DNA of 64,000 nt, taken from positions 3,166,103 through 3,230,102 of the forward strand of contig NZ_CP034159.1 of assembly GCF_003860585.1 (NCBI RefSeq), read 5' to 3'. The stretch is from Kaistella carnis. GTDB taxonomy: Bacteria > Bacteroidota > Bacteroidia > Flavobacteriales > Weeksellaceae. The notes beneath the pieces are model-generated. The model worked only from the letters and a program-made list of their open reading frames with translations, was not told the DNA's origin and did no database searches. The position numbers and the translations under genes are program-made. This document shows, one piece after another, positions 7,712 to 16,896 of this stretch; position 1 is the first letter of the stretch; the number at the start of each line of letters is the position of its first letter.

Positions 7712-9055
7712 TTAAGGATAAAAAGTATATTCTAAAAGCACTTTTTTAATTCTGCAGTTGTTGAGAAAATCGATGGAAGTTAGAAGGTTTTTACCATTCA
7801 AATGGTAAGTGGCTTCCAGTTTGAGTTTTTCATTTTCTCCATCCTCGTTATTTGCAAAGTATTCTTCATAAAGCTGATCGCTTTTTTTGAGAATTTTGTA
7901 CTCTTTTTGCTGCAAAATTTTACCATCCTGAAACGAAGTGTAGGTATAAGTGAAGGGAAAAACCCACGGATCACTGCTGCAGTTACTTGTCCAGATTTTG
8001 CCATCGATATAATATTTCACGCAATCTTTTTCTAATTTGTCCTCGGTGAAAGAATTGTCCTCGGCATTTTGATCTCCTGACATCATCATGAAAGATTTAC
8101 GAAGAAGATGATCGCCGCTCAAAGTATAAATTTCAGTTTCATCGGCATCACCCACATTTTTTTGCATGATCATTTGGTCGTTGCTGTAATTTATTTTGGT
8201 CGTGTGCAACGCACCTTTGATTTCAGAAAGCCTGTTGTTTTTATAAATAAATGTGGTGTTACTGGAGATTTTTCCAGATTTATCATATTGAATGTTTGAA
8301 GTTGGCTGACCGGCTGTATTCAGTTCTTTTTTCTCAAAAAGCATTTTTTTTCCATTCCCCAAAATAAAGGTGGTCGTTATTGATTTTACTTTTTCTTGCG
8401 ATCTGTTGAAGATCATGGATTCCTTTTCGATGAGCGCCATTTCGGGAACAGAACCGATCTGCAAAAAGGCATTCATGACCAACTTAGACTTGTCGGTGAA
8501 ATTATCTTTGCTTAAAAGTTCGGCAATTTCTTTTTTGTAATTCGTAGTAGTGGTCACATAAGACGATTGTTTTTTAAGGCCCAATTGCGCCGCAACAAAT
8601 TCGGTTGCATTTTTCTTACCTTCTTGTACCACTGCAGATTTCTTCAGATCGCCGCTCCAGAAAGCCGTTGCCTGAAAAGTGTTTCCTTTTCCCGACAAAT
8701 CCAAATATTCCCCGTTTTCAAAAAGCAGATACGTGTACCGCACGATTTTTTTCAGTTGAAAATCGGTTTTTTTAAAATTTTTCCGGAGTTCATTTTCTTC
8801 CTGATCTTCGGGAGACATTAAACCTTCACCTTGACTTTGATCAATGTCGATAAGGAATACGGAAGGTTTTCCACTTTTTATTTCAAGAGTATCAACGGCG
8901 TAATCATTTTAAAATTCGTCGCCACTCGTCATACTTACAACTGCAGCTTATATCGGTGTTTTTGGTTTAGAATTTTTCTTCTGCGGTGATTTTTTCTGCG
9001 CCTGAAGACTTAGTGAGAAAAAAATGATAAGGGAAGTGGACATTATTTTGAGCAT
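7712..9055 (-). pseudogene. Secreted-protein gene with two in-frame stops near its 5' end
   Basis: An ATG at 9055 opens a frame coding a classic signal peptide (MLKIMSTSLIIFFSLSLQAQ) and a Lys/Pro-rich linker, then stops at TAA with first base 8950. The same frame continues to a second TAA (first base 8911) and then stays open to 7712. The long part from the internal ATG at 8818 encodes 368 residues with no signal peptide. It contains alternating YxxxGKI/YKNNRL-like beta-hairpin segments resembling MORN/RHS-type antitoxin repeats. In-frame sense codons between the stops and 8818 (VDTLEIKSGKPSVFLIDI) read like protein, which suggests one original ORF. Two nonsense changes 13 codons apart indicate decay. 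Sequencing error is possible but would need two events without a frame change. Family not recognised. Confidence 0.7.
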
Positions 9056-9146
9056 TGTTTTAAATTATTTTAAGAATTGGTATTGAAGGAATGCGTTCTT
9101 AAATAGAAAAATTAAAGTCTGTACATATTATCAGATTTGAAAATTT

Positions 9147-9683
9147 TTAGCAACCTTCATTCATATACACATTCACTTCTGTGACCACATTATTGATCAA
9201 TGTGAAAGATAAGTTCGTGCCCGCATCGTTATCGGTCAGCACAAAATTGCTCATTGTAGATGATAGTTTTTCGGTTTTTTCATCCCACATTTGGTTCACG
9301 GAGAAATTGGGGTAATTTTTATACGCGTCTAATAATTCTTCTTTGGTGCTGCCAACGCCCATGCCGCTTTTTGTACGGAATTTTTTACTGGTGGTCGACA
9401 AAGAATAGATTTGATAGCCCCGTAGTTTTTCTCCCGCATCATCCCATGTTTCCATGATGGTGATTCCAATGATTTCGCCGTTATAATTCACCTTATTTTT
9501 TTTGTTGTACTCATTTGGGCCATTGTAGACAACTAGTTTAGATTTGGTGAATTGCTCTGCGGCTTTATCTTTCATGCCGATGGTGAAAGGACCAATTCGT
9601 AAAGTGGAAATATCGAAGTTGTCTTGTGCGAATGACTGGATCATCCCAAAGAGGAACATGCTAAGTATTAATAATTTTTTCAT
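9147..9683 (-). CDS. Hypothetical secreted protein
   Basis: A 178-residue product with a clear signal peptide (MKKLLILSMFLFGMIQSFAQ) cleaved near residue 20. The mature part starts DNFDISTLRIGPFTIGM and has GVGSTKEELLDAYKNYP, a layout common in small periplasmic or outer-surface proteins of flavobacteria in which a short GxTxxEVxxxYG-like motif recurs. A C-terminal cysteine (NEGC) follows a beta-rich end. No enzyme motif was recognised. It is on the same strand as, and immediately upstream of, the interrupted gene at 7712-9055, with about 90 bases between it and that gene's original ATG, so the two may have formed one transcription unit. Confidence 0.75.
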   Translation of the reverse strand: MKKLLILSMFLFGMIQSFAQDNFDISTLRIGPFTIGMKDKAAEQFTKSKLVVYNGPNEYNKKNKVNYNGEIIGITIMETWDDAGEKLRGYQIYSLSTTSKKFRTKSGMGVGSTKEELLDAYKNYPNFSVNQMWDEKTEKLSSTMSNFVLTDNDAGTNLSFTLINNVVTEVNVYMNEGC

Positions 9684-9783
9684 GGTGATTTGGTTTTATG
9701 GTTAATCGTTTTTCGGTGCTAAAGTAGGGATTTTTTGAAGAGTTTTGAAATGGAGAATTCGAGTGGTTAAATCGGATGTTTTA

Positions 9784-11019
9784 TTATGTCAAACGTTCAC
9801 AATCTGTTTTATTGACAACTCTATCTCTATATTTCTTCTTATCATTAAAGTTTCTTGAAATATTTTGAACTATTTCTGTGTAATTATCGCTGCCATCTGG
9901 CCTTTTGTGAAAGAATGGCTTTACAGATTTACAGTTGTCATGTTCAAAAATCGTATTGAGCATTGTTCTATCTGAAATTCCACAAGAATGACCTACGATA
10001 AAGACTTGATATTCCTCTGAATCAATAAATTCTAAAAACTTTTTATAATTGCGTGTTTGTAAGTAAGCAATTGACTTGAAATTCTCTAAATAACGATTAT
10101 CGTTAAGGTTTTCGAAATGTTTATATTTTTCATCGACATCATCACCGAATCCGAATATTACCGGTTTATCTTTGTTCAATAATTCACCATGAATATTAAC
10201 AAGATTTTCGTATCGACTATCTATATAATATTTAAGAGAATCAGTGTAATTGAAATTTAAGAATAGAGTTTGTTTTGGATCTAATTTAAATATTTCAATA
10301 GAACTTTTAGTATGTAGATCATCAACTCTTGCTTTTAGAAAATTGATAGTTTCTATTTCTGAATTTTCATTACTTTGAAATTCTAGAAATAATTTTTGAA
10401 ATCTTCTTGACTCTAAAGATATATCATTTTGTAAATTTAATTTTTCAAACTGAATTCCTAAATATTTTTCAACTTCATTTAAAATCTTTGATTGCGATTC
10501 TTGAATAAAATCCTTCAGATAAAATCTCTCAAAAATTAAATTTTTAATTCGTTCTTTCGGAATCAGTGTTAGATTAATTTTTTTTAGGTAATCTATAAAT
10601 AGATTTTTTACTACACTAAAGTCTCTATTTAAAGCATCAATTGAATAATTAGAATCGCTGCATCTGTCTAATAATTGATAATATTCGTTTTCAATATCTA
10701 CCCAATTTCTGATTGATTTATGGTCATTTATATGAGTAAAAAAACGATTATGAATTGAAAGGTTATAATTATAAGTCTGCAAACATTGTTTAAAAGTTTC
10801 AAAGTTAGTCACAGGCATTCGTGATAAGAACGATAATTCTAAACTATCTGTATTTTCGACTTTAATAACATCATCTTTATAATAACGGCTCTGTCGATTC
10901 GCAGAATTAGTCATTGTTGAAACGATAGATGACCAGAAATCATCGATAAAATCGTTATAACTGGTTTTTAATCCATGTGCTAAATCGAAACCATTTCCTA
11001 CTAAAATTAATCTATTCAT
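9784..11019 (-). CDS. AbiH-family abortive infection protein
   Basis: The start is placed at the ATG at 11019, giving MNRLILVGNGFDLAHGL, the diagnostic AbiH N-terminus; a longer frame to 11091 adds 24 residues that do not match the family. The 411-residue product has NYTDSLKYY and NIHGELLNKDKPVIFGFGDD in the second half, and FIVGHSCGISDRTML near the end, all typical of AbiH (PF14253-like). AbiH was first described as a plasmid-encoded phage abortive-infection gene of Lactococcus; its molecular mechanism is not established. It stands alone between a secreted-protein gene and a sodium/solute symporter and is visibly AT-rich, which suggests acquisition by transfer. Confidence 0.9.
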   Translation of the reverse strand: MNRLILVGNGFDLAHGLKTSYNDFIDDFWSSIVSTMTNSANRQSRYYKDDVIKVENTDSLELSFLSRMPVTNFETFKQCLQTYNYNLSIHNRFFTHINDHKSIRNWVDIENEYYQLLDRCSDSNYSIDALNRDFSVVKNLFIDYLKKINLTLIPKERIKNLIFERFYLKDFIQESQSKILNEVEKYLGIQFEKLNLQNDISLESRRFQKLFLEFQSNENSEIETINFLKARVDDLHTKSSIEIFKLDPKQTLFLNFNYTDSLKYYIDSRYENLVNIHGELLNKDKPVIFGFGDDVDEKYKHFENLNDNRYLENFKSIAYLQTRNYKKFLEFIDSEEYQVFIVGHSCGISDRTMLNTIFEHDNCKSVKPFFHKRPDGSDNYTEIVQNISRNFNDKKKYRDRVVNKTDCERLT

Positions 11020-11094
11020 CAATTGCGTTTGTATAAAAATAGAAAAATCGATTGAGCTTTCAACCGATTTTAAATATTTAGTTTTCAACAATGC

Positions 11095-12531
11095 TTATTT
11101 CTTCCGAATCAACCACAATCCAAAGAACGTAATCAATCCATTAATAATCAACAACTCCAGACCAATTTTGAAATCACCGAAAAAGTTCTCTTGGTATTTA
11201 TCGATCAAAAACGAAATAACCGGCGAAGCGATACAAACATAAGGAACCCATTTGTCCTTCACCTGGAATTTGGTGAAAATTCCGAACGCAAACAATCCGA
11301 GTAGTGGTCCATAGGTAAATCCAGCCATTTTCAGAATCAAACCGATCATCGAATTGTCATTGATCAATTTGAAAATAATAACCATGACCAAAAAGGCAAA
11401 CGCCACAATCAAGTGAACTCTCTTTCTGAATTTCTCCTGCTCTTTTTGGGAAATTGGTTTTTCTCTCAACCCAAAAACATCAATACACAGTGACGAAGTT
11501 AAAGCCGTCATCGCGCCATCTGCACTTGGGAACAGCGCTGAAATTAAAGCCACAATAAAGATGATGGAAATAAATGGAGGCATATGATTCAAGGCGATAT
11601 CCGGGAACAATTGATCTCCGGAACTTGCCACATGTTCTGTGTTTCCATAAAGGTGCAAAAGTCCACCCATAAACAGGAATAGGGAAATAACAACAACCAG
11701 AATAAATCCTAGCGTGACCATATTTTTCTGCGAATCTTTCAGTTTGGTTACCGACAAGGATTTCTGCATCATTTCCTGATCAATTCCGGTCATTGTAATG
11801 GTGATAAAAGCACCGGCTAAAATCTGTTTAAAAAAGAAAGCTTTGCTGTTTACATCCGTATTGAAAACCTCGGTATAGCCCAGTTTATTCATTTCGGAAA
11901 TACTTTCCATGAAGTTTAAATCCAGATGCTTCATCATATAAACCGAGCAAATGATCAATCCCAGAAGCATACACGTTGTTTGCAAAGTATCGGTCCAGAC
12001 AATGGTTTTTACGCCACCTTCATAAGTATACAGAATGATCATTCCCAAAATAACCAGTGTCGTCACAATAAACGGAACCCCTAGACTGTCTAAAATGGTG
12101 AGCTGCAGAATATTCACCACCAAATATAATCTCGCCGTTGCACCTACCAAACGCGAAACGATGAAGATCCAGGCTCCGGATTTGTAAGAAAGTTTCCCCA
12201 TTCGCTGTTGCAGATAACCGTAAATAGAGGTCAGTTTTAAGCGGTAATAAAGGGGGAGAAGCACGTATGCGATGACGATATATCCTATCAAATAACCAAT
12301 TGTAATTTGCAGATAATGAAATTGATCTGCGCCAACAGCTCCCGGAACCGACACGAAAGTCACGCCCGAAAGCGAGGTTCCGATCATTCCAAACGCAACA
12401 AGCATCCAGTTGCTTTTTCGGTTTCCAATAAAAAAACTTTCGTTGTTACTGCCTTTTCCGGTTCGGTAAGCGACCCAAAGTAAAAGTGCAAAATACGCAA
12501 TAATGATCAACAGCAACACGAGTGGATTCAT
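11095..12531 (-). CDS. Sodium:solute symporter (SSS family)
   Basis: About 478 residues with some thirteen hydrophobic helices. The ATG at 12531 (MNPLVLLLIIIAYFALLLW) is preferred over an in-frame GTG at 12555 because that GTG overlaps a promoter-like box. Family marks include GNRKSNWMLVAFGMIGTSLSGVTF in the first helices, read here in two parts, and the central SALFPSADGAMTALTSS helix. SSS transporters use the Na+ gradient to import sugars, amino acids, sialic acid or other solutes at the inner membrane. The substrate cannot be told from sequence. The gene has no co-oriented catabolic neighbour: AbiH follows downstream. Confidence 0.88.
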   Translation of the reverse strand: MNPLVLLLIIIAYFALLLWVAYRTGKGSNNESFFIGNRKSNWMLVAFGMIGTSLSGVTFVSVPGAVGADQFHYLQITIGYLIGYIVIAYVLLPLYYRLKLTSIYGYLQQRMGKLSYKSGAWIFIVSRLVGATARLYLVVNILQLTILDSLGVPFIVTTLVILGMIILYTYEGGVKTIVWTDTLQTTCMLLGLIICSVYMMKHLDLNFMESISEMNKLGYTEVFNTDVNSKAFFFKQILAGAFITITMTGIDQEMMQKSLSVTKLKDSQKNMVTLGFILVVVISLFLFMGGLLHLYGNTEHVASSGDQLFPDIALNHMPPFISIIFIVALISALFPSADGAMTALTSSLCIDVFGLREKPISQKEQEKFRKRVHLIVAFAFLVMVIIFKLINDNSMIGLILKMAGFTYGPLLGLFAFGIFTKFQVKDKWVPYVCIASPVISFLIDKYQENFFGDFKIGLELLIINGLITFFGLWLIRKK

Positions 12532-12554
12532 AGAATTTGTTTTATAAATTTCCA

Positions 12555-12562
12555 CAAATATA
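12555..12562 (-). promoter_or_regulatory. Promoter -7 box (TATATTTG) before the SSS symporter
   Basis: On the minus strand TATATTTG fits the Bacteroidota -7 consensus TAnnTTTG and lies about 24 bases before the ATG at 12531. No clear TTG-type -33 element stands 19 bases upstream. The position supports the ATG over the GTG that the box overlaps. Confidence 0.5.
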
Positions 12563-12671
12563 GTTTTTTTTGAGAGGATTTGGGTGCAGGCTTTAGGGTG
12601 TAGAAAAGGAAATCATTATTTTTTTTGCCACCTGTTTAAGTTTTTTGATTTGGTGCTTTTTATTTTTTGGG

Positions 12672-12792
12672 GTGCCTTTTTCCGCCTTCCGTTCCCGCTT
12701 TTTTAATTGCCGGCTGATTTTCCGCAGGCTGAATTTGACACTATGAGTTCAGCCATCAATTAAAAAGAGCTCCACTCAAGTCGGGGCGCAGG
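12672..12792 (-). repeat. Dispersed hairpin element, copy A2
   Basis: The plus strand reads GGTGCCTTTTTCCGCCTTCC, GTTCCCGCTTTTTTAATTG, a loop with CCGGCTGATTTTCCGCAGGC, then AGCCATCAATTAAAAAGAGC and TCCACTCAAGTCGGGGCGCA. It is the reverse orientation of A1. The inner stem TTTTTTAATTG/CAATTAAAAA has one more pair than in A1 and A3, and the change is present on both sides (compensatory). The outer ends GGTGCC and GGGGCGC can close the whole element. It occupies most of the 440-base gap between the symporter and the GNAT gene; apart from a weak hairpin at 12822 nothing else is seen there. Confidence 0.8.
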
Positions 12793-12821
12793 TTTTTACT
12801 TCTTTTAAATCTCAGGCACAA

Positions 12822-12861
12822 AAAAAGACCTTTAATATTTATACAAAAGGTTCTTTCGGTA
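12822..12861 (-). terminator. Weak terminator-like hairpin after the small GNAT gene
   Basis: AAAGACCTTT and AAAGGTTCTTT can pair with one bulge around an AT-rich loop about 110 bases downstream of the minus-strand gene at 12972; on that strand the stem is followed by T residues. This would end the MFS-TMEM175-GNAT unit. Confidence 0.4.
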
Positions 12862-12971
12862 TTTAATTCCACTTCAGATTGCGCTAGCCGAAGTCTTTAT
12901 GATCGAAATGATTGTAGTGATAAAAACACTTCTACAATCTCAAAGGGAATAGATGCTTTTAATAATGAAAG

Positions 12972-13244
12972 TTATTCTGCCAAAATATCTTTAAACTCCG
13001 GCGTTTTCTCGATCATCTTTTTCGCGTACGGACAATAGGAAACAATTTTTAGATCATATTTTTTTGCGCTTTCTACGGCAGCTTTTACCAGTTCTTTGCC
13101 TAAGCCTTTTCCACCAAATTCTTCAGAAACTTCGGTATGTGTAATTACGAATACTCCTTCCTTTCTTTCATATTCCATAAATCCTGCTTTTTGTCCTTCG
13201 TAAAAAAGATCAAGCGTTTTCTCGTTTTGTTTTACTTCTGTCAT
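12972..13244 (-). CDS. Small GNAT-type N-acetyltransferase (YjdJ/GTAT-like)
   Basis: A 90-residue single-domain GNAT of the short YjdJ type. FYEGQKAGFMEYE forms the first strands, THTEVSEEFGGKGLGKELV carries the acetyl-CoA phosphate-binding loop (GGKGLGKEL), and SYCPYAKKMIEKTPEF closes the domain. Family proteins are small cytosolic proteins that bind acetyl-CoA; their substrates are unknown. A paralogue with the same order of motifs is at 16897-17181. The gene follows the TMEM175-like gene by 11 bases on the same strand and is likely co-transcribed with it. Confidence 0.88.
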   Translation of the reverse strand: MTEVKQNEKTLDLFYEGQKAGFMEYERKEGVFVITHTEVSEEFGGKGLGKELVKAAVESAKKYDLKIVSYCPYAKKMIEKTPEFKDILAE

Positions 13245-13255
13245 TATAGTACTAT

Positions 13256-13831
13256 TTATTGTTCTAGATTTTTTTCAATTCTTAAGTCAGGAATGGTCCA
13301 CAATAATGCGGCCAAATAATACATAATTACCGCAGCGACCGGAAAATAGAAAGAAAGTACAATGCCACTAATGTAAATTGCGGCAGATATTTTTTCTTTT
13401 AAAGTAGATTTCAGGGCTTTTGCAATCACGGAATCTTTGCCTTCCAGATCGAGGCAAAGTTTTTGTAAAATATTGAATGCTAAAGCACACATTAGGAGGA
13501 TAAACCCATACAAGGCGACCGGGTTTTCTGCAAAGTCATTTTCTCCCATCCAGGAAGTGGCAAATGGTAAAATGGAGAGCCAAAATAAAAGGTGCAGATT
13601 CGCCCAAAGCACTTTTCCATTCACGTGTTCTACCGCCTGAAAAAGATGATGGTGATTATTCCAGTAAATTCCAACGTATAGAAAACTGAAAATGTAAGAC
13701 AGGAATTTAAAGGCCATTGGTCTTAGAGCCTGAAAAGTATCGCCTTCCGGAATTCGCAATTCTAAAACCATGATCGTGATGATAATGGCGAGAACACCGT
13801 CGCTGAAAGCTTCTAATCTACCTTTTGTCAT
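13256..13831 (-). CDS. TMEM175-family (DUF1211) potassium channel-like membrane protein
   Basis: The 191-residue product starts MTKGRLEAFSDGVLAIIITI, containing the hallmark RxxxFSDG motif of TMEM175 proteins in the first transmembrane helix. Five or six hydrophobic helices follow, with GIYWNNHHHLFQAVEHVNG between helices 2 and 3. Bacterial TMEM175 proteins are tetrameric K+-selective channels lacking a canonical TVGYG filter; the FSDG motif helps form the pore. It lies 38 bases after the MFS exporter and 11 bases before a small GNAT, all minus strand, so an operon is likely. Confidence 0.9.
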   Translation of the reverse strand: MTKGRLEAFSDGVLAIIITIMVLELRIPEGDTFQALRPMAFKFLSYIFSFLYVGIYWNNHHHLFQAVEHVNGKVLWANLHLLFWLSILPFATSWMGENDFAENPVALYGFILLMCALAFNILQKLCLDLEGKDSVIAKALKSTLKEKISAAIYISGIVLSFYFPVAAVIMYYLAALLWTIPDLRIEKNLEQ

Positions 13832-13869
13832 TTGTTATAAAAGAATAAAGGTAATTAAATTCTGTAAAT

Positions 13870-15054
13870 TTAAAGATGTGCTTTTCTAAATTTTGTCAGG
13901 CTCAAAATGACGAATCCCAAAAGTGCTAGTATCAAATATCCTTCCGCCACTTCCAACTGCATCGTCGGGCGAAGAAGGGCAACAATGGTATAACTTACGG
14001 CCGAAGTGATGATATAGGAAACACCGCCCGTTAAGCCTCCTGCAACTCCCGCTGAATTTGGAAATCTTCCGATGCAGTAGGCGAAATAATTATTAAAAAT
14101 GAAACCCGCCGTAATGTGGATTACGAATGCAAATGCCACCAGACTGTAAATGTTGTTTAGAAAGAAAGAGCAAAAGATCATAAAGAGGATTAGAAATAAC
14201 TGTGTGTAATTTGCAAATCTGATTTTAGGCAGAAAATCTTTTTCTATTAAGAATTTTCCCAGAAACCCTCCGCTCATCCACGCTAAACCCAGGATCAAAG
14301 AAACGTAACCCGCGACCACTTCTGAATAACCCATTTTGTGTTCAATGATAAATGCGCCGCAAAGATTAAAGAAAATCACCATGGCATAACTTATGCCACA
14401 CATGAGCATGCCGTAGAAAAAATCCTTCGTTCGGAACATCATGTCGTATTCCTTTAACACAAAATTGATAACAAAGGGCTTTTTAACTTTTAAGGTTTCC
14501 CCGGAAAATAGAAGTTCCAAAATCAATAACACCAAACTGTAGCCCGCCAAGACGTAAAAATTCGACTGCCATCCGAAGAGTTTCTGCAAATAACCTCCCA
14601 AAAACGGCGCGACAATAGGACCGACTGACCACACGATCGTCATGACACTCAAATAATGTTTTCGCTGTTCTCCTTCAAAAACATCTACAAAAAATGCACG
14701 TTTGGAGACAATTGCAAAACCAGCTAATACGCCCTGTAAAATACGCATCGCATAGATCACCATAATGTCTCTTGTTAAAGCCGTCACTAAAAAGCTGACC
14801 ATAAATAAACCGAGAGAAACCAGTGTTACACGATATCTTCCGAAAGAATCGACAACGCTTCCTGCAAAAAATTGTGTGATTCCATAACTGATCAAGAATA
14901 AAGTCAGCGTGAGTTGAATTTTAGTCTCCGGTTGCTGAAGTTCGATCGCCATCGTCGGCATCGAGGGCAAGTAAATATCGGTCGCCAAACCCGACATTGG
15001 AATAACCGCGAATGCGAGCAAAGTGGCAATTAGCTTATTTTTTTCTTTTAGCAT
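13870..15054 (-). CDS. Bcr/CflA-type multidrug efflux MFS transporter
   Basis: The protein is 394 residues with 12 predicted membrane helices. The first helix region carries ATDIYLPSMPTMAIEL, the Bcr/CflA (DHA1) mark, and the loop between helices 2 and 3 has DSFGRYRVTLVSLGLF, the MFS motif A region. RILQGVLAGFAIVSKRAFFVD matches helix 4 of the family. These are proton-driven drug exporters of the inner membrane (bicyclomycin, sulfonamide, chloramphenicol in other species); the substrate here is unknown. It is the first gene of a likely three-gene unit with the TMEM175 channel and GNAT genes downstream. Confidence 0.9.
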   Translation of the reverse strand: MLKEKNKLIATLLAFAVIPMSGLATDIYLPSMPTMAIELQQPETKIQLTLTLFLISYGITQFFAGSVVDSFGRYRVTLVSLGLFMVSFLVTALTRDIMVIYAMRILQGVLAGFAIVSKRAFFVDVFEGEQRKHYLSVMTIVWSVGPIVAPFLGGYLQKLFGWQSNFYVLAGYSLVLLILELLFSGETLKVKKPFVINFVLKEYDMMFRTKDFFYGMLMCGISYAMVIFFNLCGAFIIEHKMGYSEVVAGYVSLILGLAWMSGGFLGKFLIEKDFLPKIRFANYTQLFLILFMIFCSFFLNNIYSLVAFAFVIHITAGFIFNNYFAYCIGRFPNSAGVAGGLTGGVSYIITSAVSYTIVALLRPTMQLEVAEGYLILALLGFVILSLTKFRKAHL

Positions 15055-15181
15055 CGTGAGTTTTAAAATTCTTCAGTGTAATTTGAAGGCGCAAAAATCG
15101 GTATTTTTTTACTGAAAACAGTACTGCAAATATGCTACACGAGATATCGAAAATAACAATGATGAAATGTTTTTTTAAATT

Positions 15182-15216
15182 AAAAAAGGTGGAATGTTTT
15201 TAAACATTCCACCTTT
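15182..15216 (-). terminator. Rho-independent terminator of the catalase gene
   Basis: A long perfect stem, AAAGGTGGAATGTTT paired with AAACATTCCACCTTT, lies 20 bases downstream of the catalase stop. On the minus strand it runs into a T-rich stretch. Confidence 0.88.
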
Positions 15217-15235
15217 CATTATAATAAAAATTTAT

Positions 15236-16750
15236 TTAAAATGAATCGGACTTTCTCGGCGCCCACTGATCGTACGGCGTCATATCAAAACTGGTAACTT
15301 CCTCCATCGTTAATCCAAGCGCATTTGCAACGCCCATTCCATATTCCGGATCGGCCTGGTAACAATTTCTGATGTGCCGGATTTGAATGAATTTCTCCGC
15401 TCCGCCGACATTTGCTGCTGTATTTTTAAATAACACCTCCGCTTTTCCATCTGCTTTAATGATGCGGAATAAATCGCCCGGTTGTGTGAAATAATCATCA
15501 TCGTCATCCCGGAAATTGTGCGCATAAGCATCACCCGAAAGTTCCAGTGGTGGTTCTTTCGCAGAAGGTTGTTCCTGCCATTCTCCGTAACTGTTTGGTT
15601 CGTAATGTTTGGTTCCGCCATAATTTCCATCCACGCGCATTTGTCCGTCTCTGTGATAAGCGTGATAAGGACATCTTGGCTTATTTACAGGAATCTGATA
15701 ATGATTCACGCCCAATCGGTAACGCTGTGCATCACCGTAAGAAAATAATCTTCCCTGCAACATTTTGTCTGGTGAGAATCCAATTCCGGGAACAATGTTC
15801 GTAGGATTAAAGGCAGCTTGTTCAACATCCGCAAAATAATTCTCCGCGTTTTTGTTCAGTTCAAATTCTCCAACTTCAATTAAAGGAAAATCTTTTTTAG
15901 ACCAAACTTTAGTTAAATCGAAAGGATGAAAACGGTAAGTTTTCGCCTCTTCTTCGGTCATGATCTGTACAAACATTTTCCATTTCGGGAAATTGCCTTT
16001 TTCGATATTTTCAAATAGATCGCGCTGTGCAGATTCCCGATCCATTCCGACTAATTTTGCCGCTTCTTCATCGGTTAAGTTTTCTATTCCCTGTTGTGTA
16101 CGGAAATGGAATTTTACCCAATGTCGAACGTTGTCTTTATTTATGAAACTGTACGTATGACTTCCAAAACCATGCATGTGTCGATAGCCATTTGGTAAAC
16201 CGCGATCGCTCATCAGGATGGTCACTTGGTGTAAAGCTTCCGGTAGTAAAGTCCAGAAATCCCAGTTATTATTAGCGGATCTCATATTGGTTTTCGGATC
16301 GCGTTTTACAGCATGATTTAAATCCGGGAATTTCATCGGATCCCGGAAAAAGAAAACGGGCGTGTTATTTCCGACCATGTCCCAAATACCTTCATCGGTA
16401 TAAAATTTTAATGCGAAACCACGGATGTCTCTTTCTGCATCGGCGGCGCCTCGCTCTCCGGCGACCGTGGAAAAACGGGCAAACATTTCGGTTTGTTTTC
16501 CAATTTCACTGAAAATACTGGCTTTCGAATATTGCGTAATATCATGTGTTACGGTGAAGGTTCCAAACGCACCAGAACCCTTTGCGTGCATTCTTCTTTC
16601 CGGAATTACTTCTCGGTCGAAGTTGGCCATTTTTTCTAAAAACCAAAAATCCTGCATGAGCAAAGGACCGCGCTGTCCTGCAGTTTGCGTATTCTGATTA
16701 TCCGGAACCGGAGCTCCTGTTTGTCTTGTAAGTTTTTTCTTTTGTTCCAT
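15236..16750 (-). CDS. katA: Catalase (monofunctional, haem, small-subunit clade)
   Basis: The 504-residue product is a complete small-subunit haem catalase that splits hydrogen peroxide into water and oxygen. The start [19 protein letters not shown] and the block [15 protein letters not shown] carry the distal haem His. [17 protein letters not shown] holds the catalytic Asn, and [13 protein letters not shown] the proximal haem Tyr. Clade-typical YHRDGQM follows. No signal peptide is present, so it is cytosolic. It stands alone with its own strong terminator, next to OsmC and pirin genes upstream, which fits an oxidative-stress neighbourhood. OxyR-type regulation cannot be read from the upstream sequence. 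Confidence 0.96.
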   Translation of the reverse strand: MEQKKKLTRQTGAPVPDNQNTQTAGQRGPLLMQDFWFLEKMANFDREVIPERRMHAKGSGAFGTFTVTHDITQYSKASIFSEIGKQTEMFARFSTVAGERGAADAERDIRGFALKFYTDEGIWDMVGNNTPVFFFRDPMKFPDLNHAVKRDPKTNMRSANNNWDFWTLLPEALHQVTILMSDRGLPNGYRHMHGFGSHTYSFINKDNVRHWVKFHFRTQQGIENLTDEEAAKLVGMDRESAQRDLFENIEKGNFPKWKMFVQIMTEEEAKTYRFHPFDLTKVWSKKDFPLIEVGEFELNKNAENYFADVEQAAFNPTNIVPGIGFSPDKMLQGRLFSYGDAQRYRLGVNHYQIPVNKPRCPYHAYHRDGQMRVDGNYGGTKHYEPNSYGEWQEQPSAKEPPLELSGDAYAHNFRDDDDDYFTQPGDLFRIIKADGKAEVLFKNTAANVGGAEKFIQIRHIRNCYQADPEYGMGVANALGLTMEEVTSFDMTPYDQWAPRKSDSF

Positions 16751-16896
16751 AATACTATTAATTTTTTGATTGATTAAAGTTAAGGATTAAAACTTGAAAT
16801 CTTTATTTATTTTGTCTAAGACGGTTATGGATTTGAAGACAAATCTATTTTGTGGTGAATATGGAATACTTCAAAAAAATAAATTTCGAGTTCAAT

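Noticed and set aside
11019..11091. Longer AbiH start at 11091
   Set aside because: The extra 24 residues lack the family N-terminus, and MNRLILVGNGF at 11019 is the standard AbiH beginning.
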